64,000 bases of DNA from G963662905 sp963676415 (GTDB lineage Bacteria; Bacteroidota; Bacteroidia; Bacteroidales; WRLA01): assembly GCA_963676415.1 (NCBI GenBank), contig OY781097.1, forward strand, positions 992,001 to 1,056,000. The letters are read 5' to 3'. Of the stretch, positions 37,491-45,876 are shown one piece after another. The translations under genes were made by a program, and so were the position numbers. The notes under the pieces are model-generated. The model made no database searches. It saw only the letters and a list, made by a program, of their open reading frames with translations, and was not told where the DNA came from. The stretch's first letter is position 1; the number at the start of each line of letters is the position of its first letter.

Positions 37491-38723
37491 TTATTCTTCT
37501 TTTAATGCTTCAACAGGACGTATGGATGCGGCACGGCGCGCAGGAACAAAACCGGCCAGTGCCCCGGCAAAAACCAGAATAGCCGTTGCTCCCAGCGCGA
37601 CATTTATATTGATTTCGGGATTTGCAAAATAATCGATATCGGGCAGTATTTTTCCAATGAACTCCAACAATACTACCCCCAGAACAAGTCCGATATAGCC
37701 TGCAAAAGCTGTGATCAGAACCGATTCCTGCAATACCAGCCCAATAATGGAACCCGGCGTTGCACCCATACTTTTGCGTATGCCGATTTCACGGGTACGT
37801 TCTTTTACCACAATCATCATGATATTGCTCACGCCCACGATACCTGCTATGATGGTTCCAATACCAATAATCCAGATAAAAAAGCGAATGCTTGCGAACA
37901 GGGTCATAAACTGCTGGAAATTTTCCACATTATTCCAGATATGCACCGCGCGCTGGTCTTCCGGAGCAAAATGATGGCGCCTGGACATTTTATCGCGTAT
38001 TTCGGTGACCATTTCCTGAGATCGCTCCACACTGGTATTACCAGTAGTCATTGAAATATTATTTACATAATTTCCCCCGTTGAAAACCATTTGAGCAGTA
38101 CTTACCGGAATATAAATACGGCTGATATCACGATCGCCGCCCGGATCTTCAAAAACGCCCACAACCTGAAAAGGCACGCCACTTACACGAATATATTTGC
38201 CAATGGGATCTTCACCATTTTTGAAAAGGGATTCGGCTACGATACGTCCTATAGAAGTAACTTTTCGGTTTTTTTCTACATCAATTTCATTCAGGAAACG
38301 GCCATTTTTAACTTCCACGGTTTCCACTTTCCCATAATCGGGCAGGCAGGCAAAAATATCAAAACTGCCATACTCCTTTCCGTATGATAAAGTGTTGTTG
38401 CGCCAAATGCGGAAACGCGAAGAAATAAATTCCACGCCATCCACTTTGCTGATTTCTTCGTAATCTTTATTGGTAAAACGGATAAAACGGCCGGGTTTAT
38501 AACCTTCATGAGCCATGGAAGTAATCCCCTGATTTACCCAGATAGTATTTTCCGCATCACCCTCAAAATCCTTGCGTACACCGTTTTCCAATCCGTAACC
38601 GGAGCCAAGAAGGATCACCAGCATAAAAATGCCCCAGGCAACACTGAATCCCGTGAGGAAAGTCCTCAGTTTATTCTTGTTGATGGTTTCAAAAATCTCC
38701 TGCCATTTATCCAGATCAAACAT
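37491..38723 (-). CDS. MacB-like ABC transporter permease (first of pair)
   Basis: A 410-residue permease with the same layout as its downstream neighbour: one N-terminal helix (LRTFLTGFSVAWGIFMLVILLGSG), a MacB_PCD periplasmic domain and a three-helix FtsX end with the ERTREIGIRKSMGATPGSI coupling segment and FVPARRAASIRPVEALKEE. The two permeases are diverged but collinear, which suggests an old duplication and a heterodimeric transporter. It starts 11 bp after the ATPase stop codon. Confidence 0.9.
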   Translation of the reverse strand: MFDLDKWQEIFETINKNKLRTFLTGFSVAWGIFMLVILLGSGYGLENGVRKDFEGDAENTIWVNQGITSMAHEGYKPGRFIRFTNKDYEEISKVDGVEFISSRFRIWRNNTLSYGKEYGSFDIFACLPDYGKVETVEVKNGRFLNEIDVEKNRKVTSIGRIVAESLFKNGEDPIGKYIRVSGVPFQVVGVFEDPGGDRDISRIYIPVSTAQMVFNGGNYVNNISMTTGNTSVERSQEMVTEIRDKMSRRHHFAPEDQRAVHIWNNVENFQQFMTLFASIRFFIWIIGIGTIIAGIVGVSNIMMIVVKERTREIGIRKSMGATPGSIIGLVLQESVLITAFAGYIGLVLGVVLLEFIGKILPDIDYFANPEININVALGATAILVFAGALAGFVPARRAASIRPVEALKEE

Positions 38724-38734
38724 AGGCTTAGGGT

Positions 38735-39463
38735 TTAGGCTACGGCAAATTCGTTGGCCAAAGCTTTATCTTTAAATTTCTTCAGTTCACCATTAATGAT
38801 GTTTTCGCTGATCAGGCCATCGCGTAGCTTTATGATGCGCTCAGTACGCGCTGCAATATCCGCTTCGTGCGTTACAATGATGATGGTAATTCCCTGCTGG
38901 TGCACTTTCTGAAGCACATCCATTACTTCGTAACTGGTTGTAGTATCCAGTGCTCCTGTAGGCTCATCGGCCAGAATTACTTTAGGCTTGCTGATCAGGG
39001 AACGTGCAATGGCAAGACGCTGTTTCTGCCCACCGGAAAGTTCATTTGGTAAGTGATGTGCCCACTCACGCAATCCCATCATTTCAAGATATTCCAGGGC
39101 TATACGGTTGCGCTTCTTACGGCTGACTTTCTGATAATAAAGAGGAAGCGCCACATTTTCCATGGCGTTTTTAAAGGAAATCAGATTAAAAGATTGGAAA
39201 ATAAAGCCCAGCATTTCGTTGCGATAAAGGGCCGCTTTTTTCTCGCTCATATTTCGGATCAGCTTCCCATCGAGATGATAGCTGCCTTCGTCGTAATTAT
39301 CAAGTATTCCGAGGATATTGAGCAGCGTGGATTTCCCTGAGCCGGAAGAGCCCATAATACTCACCATCTCTCCTTTTTCAATTTCGAGATCGATCCCTTT
39401 GAGCACATGCAGGGAGTTTTTTCCTGTACGGTAGGATTTGTTGATATCCTGAAGTTTTATCAT
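38735..39463 (-). CDS. ABC transporter ATP-binding protein (MacB/LolD type)
   Basis: A 242-residue ATPase with Walker A GSSGSGKSTLLN near 42, signature LSGGQKQRLAIARSL near 143, Walker B VILADEPTGALD near 165 and the switch His in IIIVTHEADIA. It powers the two permeases encoded directly downstream. The frame opens three codons earlier (39472), but MIKLQDINKSY is the normal family N-terminus, so 39463 is chosen. Confidence 0.92.
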   Translation of the reverse strand: MIKLQDINKSYRTGKNSLHVLKGIDLEIEKGEMVSIMGSSGSGKSTLLNILGILDNYDEGSYHLDGKLIRNMSEKKAALYRNEMLGFIFQSFNLISFKNAMENVALPLYYQKVSRKKRNRIALEYLEMMGLREWAHHLPNELSGGQKQRLAIARSLISKPKVILADEPTGALDTTTSYEVMDVLQKVHQQGITIIIVTHEADIAARTERIIKLRDGLISENIINGELKKFKDKALANEFAVA

Positions 39464-39614
39464 AATGCACACCTTAATCTGGGCACCTTACATGCCATGT
39501 TCGTGCCATACTTACAACTTATTGATTAAAAAACACTTAAGGTTTTCCAGCTGTACGTTAATGGACAAAAGGTGTTCGCGGCTTAACAGGTTGGTGTACG
39601 GTTTTGAACAGAGG

Positions 39615-39816
39615 TGAGTGCGAAAGTGACAAGTGAGAAAGTGACAAGTAGGAAAGTGACAAGTAGGAAAGTGACAAGTAGGAAAGTGACAAGTAGGAAA
39701 GTGACAAGTGAGAAAGTGACAAGTGAGAAAGTTTAAAGTGCAAAGTCCACTTTCACACTTCCCCACTTTCACCCTTTCAACTTTCACACTTTCAACTTTC
39801 ACACTTTCAACTTTCC
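39615..39816. repeat. Stop-codon-anchored hairpin repeat, copy B
   Basis: Seven complete 15-bp units (GTGCGAAAGTGACAA, GTGAGAAAGTGACAA and four GTAGGAAAGTGACAA, among others) lead to the hinge AAAGTGCAAAGTCCACTTTC. A pyrimidine arm of ACTTTCAC-like units follows and overlaps the last codons and stop of the four-helix-bundle gene. With 39473-39614, where I see nothing, it fills the gap between that gene and the exporter operon. Confidence 0.8.
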
Positions 39817-40149
39817 TATAAGCCCCGCGATAATTTTAGATATTTCTTCGGCCAGGGCAAAAAGCTTGTCGAAATCTTTTTCTGTAATTTTGTTTAGTTC
39901 TTTCGCCAGGTAAAGCATTGAGCGCACTTCGCCACATGAGCCTTTAGCAACAGACAGAAAATACCGGAATTCTCTGGTGCTTTTTCGCTCAAAACCTTCG
40001 GCGATATTATTCATCACGGAGACCGAAGCCCGCTGTATCTGATCCCTAAAGCCAAAGTCCCTGCTTTCCTCAAACAGATGATATACGAGAACCGCAAGTT
40101 CTTTGGATTTTTGCCAGGCAATAATATCTTCAAATCTGTTTATTAGCAT
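39799..40149 (-). CDS. Four-helix-bundle protein (S23 / 23S rRNA intervening-sequence family)
   Basis: A 116-residue all-helical protein with the family pattern FEDIIAWQKSKELAVLVY, then DQIQRASVSVMNNIAEGFER, then FLSVAKGSCGEVRSMLYLA. In other bacteria this family is encoded inside hairpin intervening sequences of 23S rRNA and as free-standing genes; the activity is unknown (family knowledge). Here it sits exactly between two copies of the purine/pyrimidine hairpin repeat. Its last codons and stop (GKLKV) come from the repeat arm of copy B, and its start codon follows copy C by about 14 bp. This suggests gene and repeat travel together (inference). Confidence 0.88.
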   Translation of the reverse strand: MLINRFEDIIAWQKSKELAVLVYHLFEESRDFGFRDQIQRASVSVMNNIAEGFERKSTREFRYFLSVAKGSCGEVRSMLYLAKELNKITEKDFDKLFALAEEISKIIAGLIGKLKV

Positions 40150-40163
40150 CGTTTTATTTTTTT

Positions 40164-40275
40164 AGTGACAAGTGCGAAAGTGACAAGTGCGAAAGTGACA
40201 AGTAGGAAAGTGACAAGTAGGAAAGTTTAAAGTGCAAAGTTAACTTTCCCACTTTCCCACTTTCCCACTTCCACT
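40164..40275. repeat. Stop-codon-anchored hairpin repeat, copy C
   Basis: About three complete 15-bp purine units lead to the hinge AAAGTGCAAAGTTAACTTTC and then a pyrimidine arm of ACTTTCCC units. The right end touches the TAG stop of the FISUMP gene; the left end lies just before the four-helix-bundle start codon. Confidence 0.78.
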
Positions 40276-40981
40276 AATCCTTAATACAGCGGACAGAGAG
40301 CGCGCTTATACGAGAATAATCTATAATGCTGGTATGATATTTATTAAAATGCAGACCCCGTGCCTTTGTTCCTGCTACCGTACTTGACCAATAAGAACCA
40401 TCATATCCACCAAAATCGAAATTGTCCCTATAGGTGCGGCTCCCGGCCAATGGCAGTTTGAGCGGCGTGGCAAATTGGTCGGTTATGCCATGGCTGAACC
40501 AGCTTAAGCGCTCAGCCTCCCACTCTGCTATGGTTGGTAATCGGTAGCCGCTTGGGCATGGATTGTTCTTTCCATGAACACCCTGCCATAAATCGTCGTT
40601 TTTCGGGCTACGCCAGTCGTAATATTGCACATCATAATCAAAAGATATAAATTTTCCATGACCGGGTGTATCACTATTACTTAATTCCATTGTAAAATCG
40701 GAAGTACGCTTTTCATGCCCATCGGCAGCCCGCCCCCACTGGTATAAATCACCATACGATGCTTCATCAGTAAAATTTATTGCATCTTGCGAAGCTCCCA
40801 GATTACGATCCATCCAGGTTTTGCCTGTTGCATAATTAGTTACATCTGAAAAAACTTCAATGTCTGGTTCTCGTGGAGTATTGATATTTTCATCATCCCT
40901 ATCATCGTCATTGCATGAAGCTAATACAAAGCTCACCGCAACAATAATAACCAAAATCCAAACCAACTTATTTTCATTCAT
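40274..40981 (-). CDS. FISUMP-domain lipoprotein
   Basis: A 235-residue protein. The signal peptide ends in a lipobox (VSFVLASC, Cys about 22), followed by an acidic stretch (NDDDRDDEN) typical of surface-exposed Bacteroidota lipoproteins. The body matches the Fibrobacter succinogenes major paralogous domain: TWMDRNLGA, DLYQWGRAADGHE, NNPCPSGYRLPTIAEWEA, and the closing GSYWSST with ALSVRCIKD. The role is unknown; such proteins are surface lipoproteins, possibly binding or adhesive. Its stop codon abuts repeat copy C and its promoter side faces repeat copy D. Confidence 0.88.
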   Translation of the reverse strand: MNENKLVWILVIIVAVSFVLASCNDDDRDDENINTPREPDIEVFSDVTNYATGKTWMDRNLGASQDAINFTDEASYGDLYQWGRAADGHEKRTSDFTMELSNSDTPGHGKFISFDYDVQYYDWRSPKNDDLWQGVHGKNNPCPSGYRLPTIAEWEAERLSWFSHGITDQFATPLKLPLAGSRTYRDNFDFGGYDGSYWSSTVAGTKARGLHFNKYHTSIIDYSRISALSVRCIKD

Positions 40982-41060
40982 TTCCGAAATTTTCTTTCAA
41001 AGATATTACAAAAGTAAAAAAATACCTGAATACATTCGAATAGAATAATTATTTTTAATA

Positions 41061-41208
41061 ACAAGCACGAAAGCTTAAAGTGCAAAGTCCACTCTCAAAC
41101 TTTCATACTTTCATACTTTCACACTTTCACACTTTCGCACTTTCACACTTTCACACTTCCCCACTTTCGCACTTTCGCACTTTCACACTTTCACACTTTC
41201 ACACTTCC
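41061..41208. repeat. Stop-codon-anchored hairpin repeat, copy D
   Basis: The purine arm is short and degenerate (CACGAAAGC), the hinge reads TTAAAGTGCAAAGTCCAC, and the pyrimidine arm is long, with about 15 units of the ACTTTCAC/ACTTTCGC type. The right end meets the TGA stop of the fourth C25 gene within two bases. Confidence 0.78.
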
Positions 41209-44200
41209 TCAAAGAACCAATATTTTAACAGACCCAACAGATTCACCGGATTCCAGTTTCAACAAATAAATACCTGTTCCCAAAGCCTTCAGGCTCTTCA
41301 ATAAAATGTAATTTTCTCCTGCCGGGAATTCCTGCTCCACGATCTTCGAAATATACCGACCGGTAAAATCATAAACGGAAAGCCTGCATTTTGCGGGAAT
41401 TTCGGAATAAAAACGAAGCCTGGAGTTCTCATCTATTGGATTTGGCGAAACCCTTAATTCCAGAGCCGGTTTAATTTCTTTCTCATTGATACTGGTTTCG
41501 ATTTTAATAGCACGGCTACCAATGCGCACATCATCAATATAAACGCCCTCGGAAGGCCGCTGCCAGGTACTGATAAAGGTAAGGCGCAGACGGATGCTGT
41601 CCGTAGGTTCATAAAATGATGACAAATCGTATTTGTAAGGCATCCAGTCATTACCCGTACTCAAAACGGGCAGGGCTCCCCCGCTCCCAAAATAATCATG
41701 TTTGATCCAGTTTTTATTGTCTTTTGAGGTTTCTACAATTAATCCATTTGTACCATAATTTGGCAAAAGATACCAGGCGTAAAATTCCAGCTCGGGATTC
41801 AATCCTGCCAGAAATGGCGGCGAATCGAGCTTGGCCCACATGCCTTTTTCGTAATGCAGCGAATCGGGATAACCGCAATACCAACTGTGCGTGCCCGAAT
41901 GCGCCCGATTTGTGCTGACATGCCAATGATTCAGCCAACCATGCGGATTCCAGCCATTTTCTCCGTTTTCCATATTATCAAAAAATCCACTTTCACCAAT
42001 GGCCATTCTGAATTTCAAGGGTTCTTTTGCTTCGCAGGGATGTGTATATGACAGCTCGACTTCCGGAAAATCCGGACTTTGACCTCCTGATGCTTCCGCG
42101 ACAAAATAGAGCGTATCGGCCGAATGCGCCGAAATATCTACTGCCTCAAAAACCGATGGCCGGAATTCCAACCTCCCTGATGGACAATTAAGTGCAACAT
42201 CCATCTTCTTTGCACCGGTACTACCGGCATTGGAGAGCACCAAACCAAAGGAATGGGCACTTCCGGGTTCCAGGATTTCCGCACCATCCGCCGGAAAATA
42301 TCCCGCCAAACGGATATCGGGCTGTACCAGACGGAAATTGGCCGGAAAGCTATAATATTGCTCATCGCCCCAACGCAAATGCATACGGAAGGCCAAAATC
42401 CTATTGTTATCCACCGGCTCAATTTGTTTTAATGTAAAAGCATCCTTCAGAAAAACAGAATCCTTAAAACCAACAAGTTCAAACACACTGTCCTGAACCG
42501 CCCAACGGTCGTTTTCGCTGCTGATGCTCAGGCGCACATCTGGAATGCTGTCATTGCTGCTGCTTTTGAGCCACAGGTTGATGCGGCCATCTTCATAACA
42601 ATTCAAATTATGTGTATAAAACTGCGTAAAATATTTACTGATCCAGGGTTTGGCTTCATCCGCTTTTACAGGCAATTCCTTTTGAAAGGGAATAAAATCT
42701 TTGGCTGTAATTGTAAGCAAAAGAGGTTCCGGATTTTCCATATTCGGGATATCGAGTTGAAACAAACCCGAAGCATCGCTATTTGCTGTAAAATAAATTC
42801 CATTTTGCTGCATCAGGCAAATACGGGCCGAGATGAAATCCATAGGTGGATTTGTGATCCGAAATCGCAGCAAACCTCCACCGGAAGGAATGGAATCGGA
42901 AAGGCCATCGAGCGCAAATTCGCGCACAGGATCCGCATAAACCGGCATCTCAGGATCGCCCATCAGGTTGACTTCATACATGCACCAGCGATACACATTT
43001 TCCTGCTGCGCGTAGGGAATAAATTCCGATTTGGCATGTGCCAGGATTTCGCCGGCATGATGGAAGCCCTCATCGAAAATCTGGCGGTAAAAAGACTGAT
43101 TGAGCAAATCGCTATAACCGTATTCCGGATTTCCGGGACTGCCCCAACCATAGCGGCTGTTTCCGAAGAAAGCCACGGCACCTCCATTGGGATTCGCCAG
43201 CCAATTTTCGGCAATACATTCATAATCAAAAGCTGCCGGCCAGCAACCAATCGAAAAAAAAGTGCTGCTGCGTGGGCCATTATCCAGCTGATCCACATAT
43301 TCCTGACTGATACTGAAATCGCCGGCGCCCATGCTCGTGTACCATGCATGCCCATTGTGATTGATGAAATGATAGCCTTCGCTTAAAGCCTGAGTCACTG
43401 TTTCTTCGTTTTCATTTTCATCGGCTTCGTAAAGTTTTGTAATTGGATCATAATAATCCGGAATATACAAACTGTCAATAAGATTCAGCCCCAAACCGCT
43501 GTTTGTATAGGGATCGTCCCAAAGTATTTCTGCGAGAAAAAGCATTTTATCAAGAAATCCCGATTGTGGGGGATTTTTCTCAAAAGCGATTATTTTACGT
43601 GCCATTGCCTCAGCCTGAAGTGCATCATCGGCGGGCAGCCTGCCCACAAAAACCTCATAATCAAGAGAAACATCATCCGATACTTCACCGTAAATCCCAT
43701 TGCCATTGGCGTCCCAACTGCCATCCATATCCGCAAAATACATATCGCAGGGAATATTATTCTGATCTTCGGGTCCCCATTGGTATTCACAGTCCATGGC
43801 CCAAACGTGGCGGATGGGCATTTGCAGGCTATCGCCCACCAGCAAAACATATTTCAACCCACCTTGCTCATATTTTTGTTTGATAAAATTCCTGATTTTG
43901 GCCGCTTCATCCTCACCTTCGGTTGCAGGATAAATCTCTTCCGTGGTAAAAAGCGCCGGATTCAGTCCTTTTTGTTTTTTCCAAAGCAGCAGGCTATCCA
44001 TGGAGGGCGCAAGTTCTGCAGAAGTAATGATAATGTATTCCTGATTTCCTTCCGGAGATGATTTCAAATCAGTATCCTGAATTTTAACACTTCCCGGTAA
44101 ATAAATTTTGGGGTTGATATTCGATTTAACGACCTGCGGCTTTCCTTTTAAAATCAAATGGATTTTGGAATGAAACAGCAGCTTGTTTTCAGCAGGTCGG

Positions 44201-44622
44201 TATTGCAGGGGACAAATCTTTAACAACTGTCCCGCGCCATGCTGCACAATCTTTGCCGGATAAAGCTCCGAAGAATTGTAAATGAACTCTACTTTCAGGA
44301 TTTTTTCCTGTTGTTGTCCAACGGACAGGGGCAATGGCTTTTGTGCCGGCCAAATGGGATATTCCAGATGGATCTGCTCCGATTCAAGAACAACAACATC
44401 TGTCAATTCCATTCCGTCAGGGATCAGATACTGTTTTACAGGCAATTGCGGATGTCCCGGCAGATCATGCAAATAAAAACCGGAAAGCATAATATGCGCA
44501 TAATGATCACGCTGTTCGATTTTTAGTTCTTCTTTTTGGAAATTCAGCTTTACTTCGGTTTGCGCCAAGCAAAAGAGAGGCTGAGCCAATGCTATGAGTA
44601 TGATTAAAATTCTGTTCATCAT
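41209..44622 (-). CDS. C25 (gingipain-like) cysteine peptidase, T9SS-exported (paralogue 4)
   Basis: A protein of about 1,137 residues with a signal peptide (MMNRILIILIALAQPLFCLAQ) and propeptide (to about 190). The C25 domain starts at QEYIIITSAELAPSMDSLLLW, with likely His in FINHNGHAWYTS (about 420) and Cys in FFSIGCWPAAFDYECIAENW (about 460). Ig-like modules, a jelly-roll segment and a T9SS tail (RVSPNPIDENSRLRFYS) follow. It is on the opposite strand to the other three and more diverged from paralogues 2 and 3 than they are from each other. The frame begins at 44643, but the signal peptide and the promoter at 44656-44687 fit a start at 44622. Confidence 0.86.
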   Translation of the reverse strand: MMNRILIILIALAQPLFCLAQTEVKLNFQKEELKIEQRDHYAHIMLSGFYLHDLPGHPQLPVKQYLIPDGMELTDVVVLESEQIHLEYPIWPAQKPLPLSVGQQQEKILKVEFIYNSSELYPAKIVQHGAGQLLKICPLQYRPAENKLLFHSKIHLILKGKPQVVKSNINPKIYLPGSVKIQDTDLKSSPEGNQEYIIITSAELAPSMDSLLLWKKQKGLNPALFTTEEIYPATEGEDEAAKIRNFIKQKYEQGGLKYVLLVGDSLQMPIRHVWAMDCEYQWGPEDQNNIPCDMYFADMDGSWDANGNGIYGEVSDDVSLDYEVFVGRLPADDALQAEAMARKIIAFEKNPPQSGFLDKMLFLAEILWDDPYTNSGLGLNLIDSLYIPDYYDPITKLYEADENENEETVTQALSEGYHFINHNGHAWYTSMGAGDFSISQEYVDQLDNGPRSSTFFSIGCWPAAFDYECIAENWLANPNGGAVAFFGNSRYGWGSPGNPEYGYSDLLNQSFYRQIFDEGFHHAGEILAHAKSEFIPYAQQENVYRWCMYEVNLMGDPEMPVYADPVREFALDGLSDSIPSGGGLLRFRITNPPMDFISARICLMQQNGIYFTANSDASGLFQLDIPNMENPEPLLLTITAKDFIPFQKELPVKADEAKPWISKYFTQFYTHNLNCYEDGRINLWLKSSSNDSIPDVRLSISSENDRWAVQDSVFELVGFKDSVFLKDAFTLKQIEPVDNNRILAFRMHLRWGDEQYYSFPANFRLVQPDIRLAGYFPADGAEILEPGSAHSFGLVLSNAGSTGAKKMDVALNCPSGRLEFRPSVFEAVDISAHSADTLYFVAEASGGQSPDFPEVELSYTHPCEAKEPLKFRMAIGESGFFDNMENGENGWNPHGWLNHWHVSTNRAHSGTHSWYCGYPDSLHYEKGMWAKLDSPPFLAGLNPELEFYAWYLLPNYGTNGLIVETSKDNKNWIKHDYFGSGGALPVLSTGNDWMPYKYDLSSFYEPTDSIRLRLTFISTWQRPSEGVYIDDVRIGSRAIKIETSINEKEIKPALELRVSPNPIDENSRLRFYSEIPAKCRLSVYDFTGRYISKIVEQEFPAGENYILLKSLKALGTGIYLLKLESGESVGSVKILVL

Positions 44623-44655
44623 ATTTGGGTTTAACGATCGCATCTATAACAATCT

Positions 44656-44687
44656 CAAAGATAATAGAATTCGGGCTGTCCGTCAAA
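44656..44687 (-). promoter_or_regulatory. Promoter of the fourth C25 gene
   Basis: On the minus strand TTTG (44687-44684), a 20-bp spacer and TATCTTTG (44663-44656) match the Bacteroidota consensus exactly. The start point would be about 27 nt before the ATG. Confidence 0.6.
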
Positions 44688-44897
44688 ATGCAGATTGGGA
44701 TTATCAGGACTTTAACAAAATAAAGTGTCATTTCCTGTTTAATCCTTCAAAAAACGATACGAACAACAAACATCTCACCCGAATCACGAAATATTATAAA
44801 AGTCTGTTTTAAAGATTATTACCCATTTACAAACACTTGCAAACAACTACAAACACAAGCAAATCAGTAAAAACCGACTCATAGATACCGGTAGTTA

Positions 44898-44905
44898 TAG
44901 TTTTG
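44898..44905 (+). promoter_or_regulatory. Putative -7 element of the short ssb
   Basis: TAGTTTTG matches TAnnTTTG, 42 bp before the start. Upstream (44829-44860) is a short run of imperfect ACAAACA-like repeats. The rest of the 324-bp gap 44623-44946 shows no gene. Confidence 0.35.
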
Positions 44906-44946
44906 CCTCAGAACAAACCGATTACAAATTTTAAAATTCGATTCTT

Positions 44947-45288
44947 ATGAAAACACTGCTTAACAAAGTTCAGCTGATTGGCCGTTTGGGGCGTGACCCG
45001 CAAGTACTTACGTTTAATGATCATCAAAAGGCGGCACGTTTTGCCATTGCCACTGAAGAGCGTTTTAAAAACAAAAATGGCGAAAGCCGGCGCCGCACTG
45101 AGTGGCATCAAGTGGTTGCCCGTGGCACTTTGGCCGGATTGGTGGAGAAATTCCTGAGCTCGGGGCAGGAAGTTTTTGTGGAAGGCCGCCTCATCAAGCG
45201 AAGCTGGACAGACAAATTCGGGAAAGTGCGTTTCGCCAGCGAAATTGCTTTGGAGGAGTTCTATTTGACACGCAGGCAGGCAAGCTGA
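44947..45288 (+). CDS. ssb: Short single-stranded DNA-binding protein (no acidic tail)
   Basis: A 113-residue protein that is nearly only an OB fold: NKVQLIGRLGRDPQVLTF, EWHQVVARGTLAGLVEKFL, GQEVFVEGRLIKRSWTD. It ends FYLTRRQAS, without the linker and the acidic DDLPF-type tip of the main SSB at 17321. It can therefore coat single-stranded DNA but lacks the usual partner-recruiting peptide. Such short paralogues occur in many Bacteroidota and are thought to serve special DNA-processing tasks (inference). Confidence 0.9.
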   Translation: MKTLLNKVQLIGRLGRDPQVLTFNDHQKAARFAIATEERFKNKNGESRRRTEWHQVVARGTLAGLVEKFLSSGQEVFVEGRLIKRSWTDKFGKVRFASEIALEEFYLTRRQAS

Positions 45289-45308
45289 TCTTTATAAGTG
45301 GCTTTGGT

Positions 45309-45347
45309 TATAAACTTTTCCAAAGTTCAAAATTGGAAAAGTTTATA
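45309..45347. repeat. Perfect 15-bp inverted repeat before the methyltransferase gene
   Basis: TATAAACTTTTCCAA (45309-45323) and TTGGAAAAGTTTATA (45333-45347) enclose a 9-nt loop. No T-tract follows, so an operator or mobile palindrome is as likely as a terminator of ssb. A related degenerate copy lies at 19779-19803. Confidence 0.55.
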
Positions 45348-45372
45348 CCTTAGCGGCTTTAGCAAAACCTAT

Positions 45373-45864
45373 ATGGCTCCAAAAATCCACTCTTCAGAGC
45401 AGAACATCCCACTGATCATCGGTGCCGTCTTGCTTGTTTTGTGCTTTGCTTTGCACCTGATTCTCAGTACGGAGCCGCTTTTTCCGCAATACACTGTTGT
45501 AGGAGCCGTATTTTGGCTGTTGGCCGTAAGTTTCTGGATAACAGGAATGCTGCACTTGAAGCGTTATGGTTCGCCTGAGGGGAAAAACTATATGCACACG
45601 CAAAAACTTGTGCGCAAAGGAATTTTCTCCATCATCCGTCATCCCCAATATTTTGGATTCCTGCTTTTTTCTATTGGATTTATCTTTATCGGTCAAAGCA
45701 TTTATGTGCTGGTTCCGGCCGTCATTGCCATGATATTCGTGCTTTTAGGAAGCCGCAAAGAAGACCAAATAATGCAGGAAAAGTTTGGAGATGAATGGAC
45801 AAGCTATTGCCAAAAAGTTCCGGCATTGAATGTGTTTTTGGGGATTTGGAGGAAAATCCACTAG
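45373..45864 (+). CDS. Isoprenylcysteine carboxyl methyltransferase-like membrane protein
   Basis: A 163-residue membrane protein with about four helices (two at 17-60, two close together near 90-125). The signature HTQKLVRKGIFSIIRHPQYFGFLLFSIG, then SRKEDQIMQEKFGDEWTSYCQKVP, is the RHPxY...E...W..Y..VP pattern of the ICMT/PEMT-like family. Members use S-adenosylmethionine to methylate lipids or prenylated groups; the bacterial substrate is unknown. The frame opens at 45298, but that part covers the palindrome, so the ATG at 45373 is preferred. Confidence 0.8.
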   Translation: MAPKIHSSEQNIPLIIGAVLLVLCFALHLILSTEPLFPQYTVVGAVFWLLAVSFWITGMLHLKRYGSPEGKNYMHTQKLVRKGIFSIIRHPQYFGFLLFSIGFIFIGQSIYVLVPAVIAMIFVLLGSRKEDQIMQEKFGDEWTSYCQKVPALNVFLGIWRKIH

Positions 45865-45876
45865 CAGGGCTAATGC

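Noticed and set aside
39512..39802. Minus-strand frame of about 96 codons made of Cys-His-Phe repeats
   Set aside because: It is the translation of repeat copy B (periodic CHFPT units), not a zinc-finger protein.
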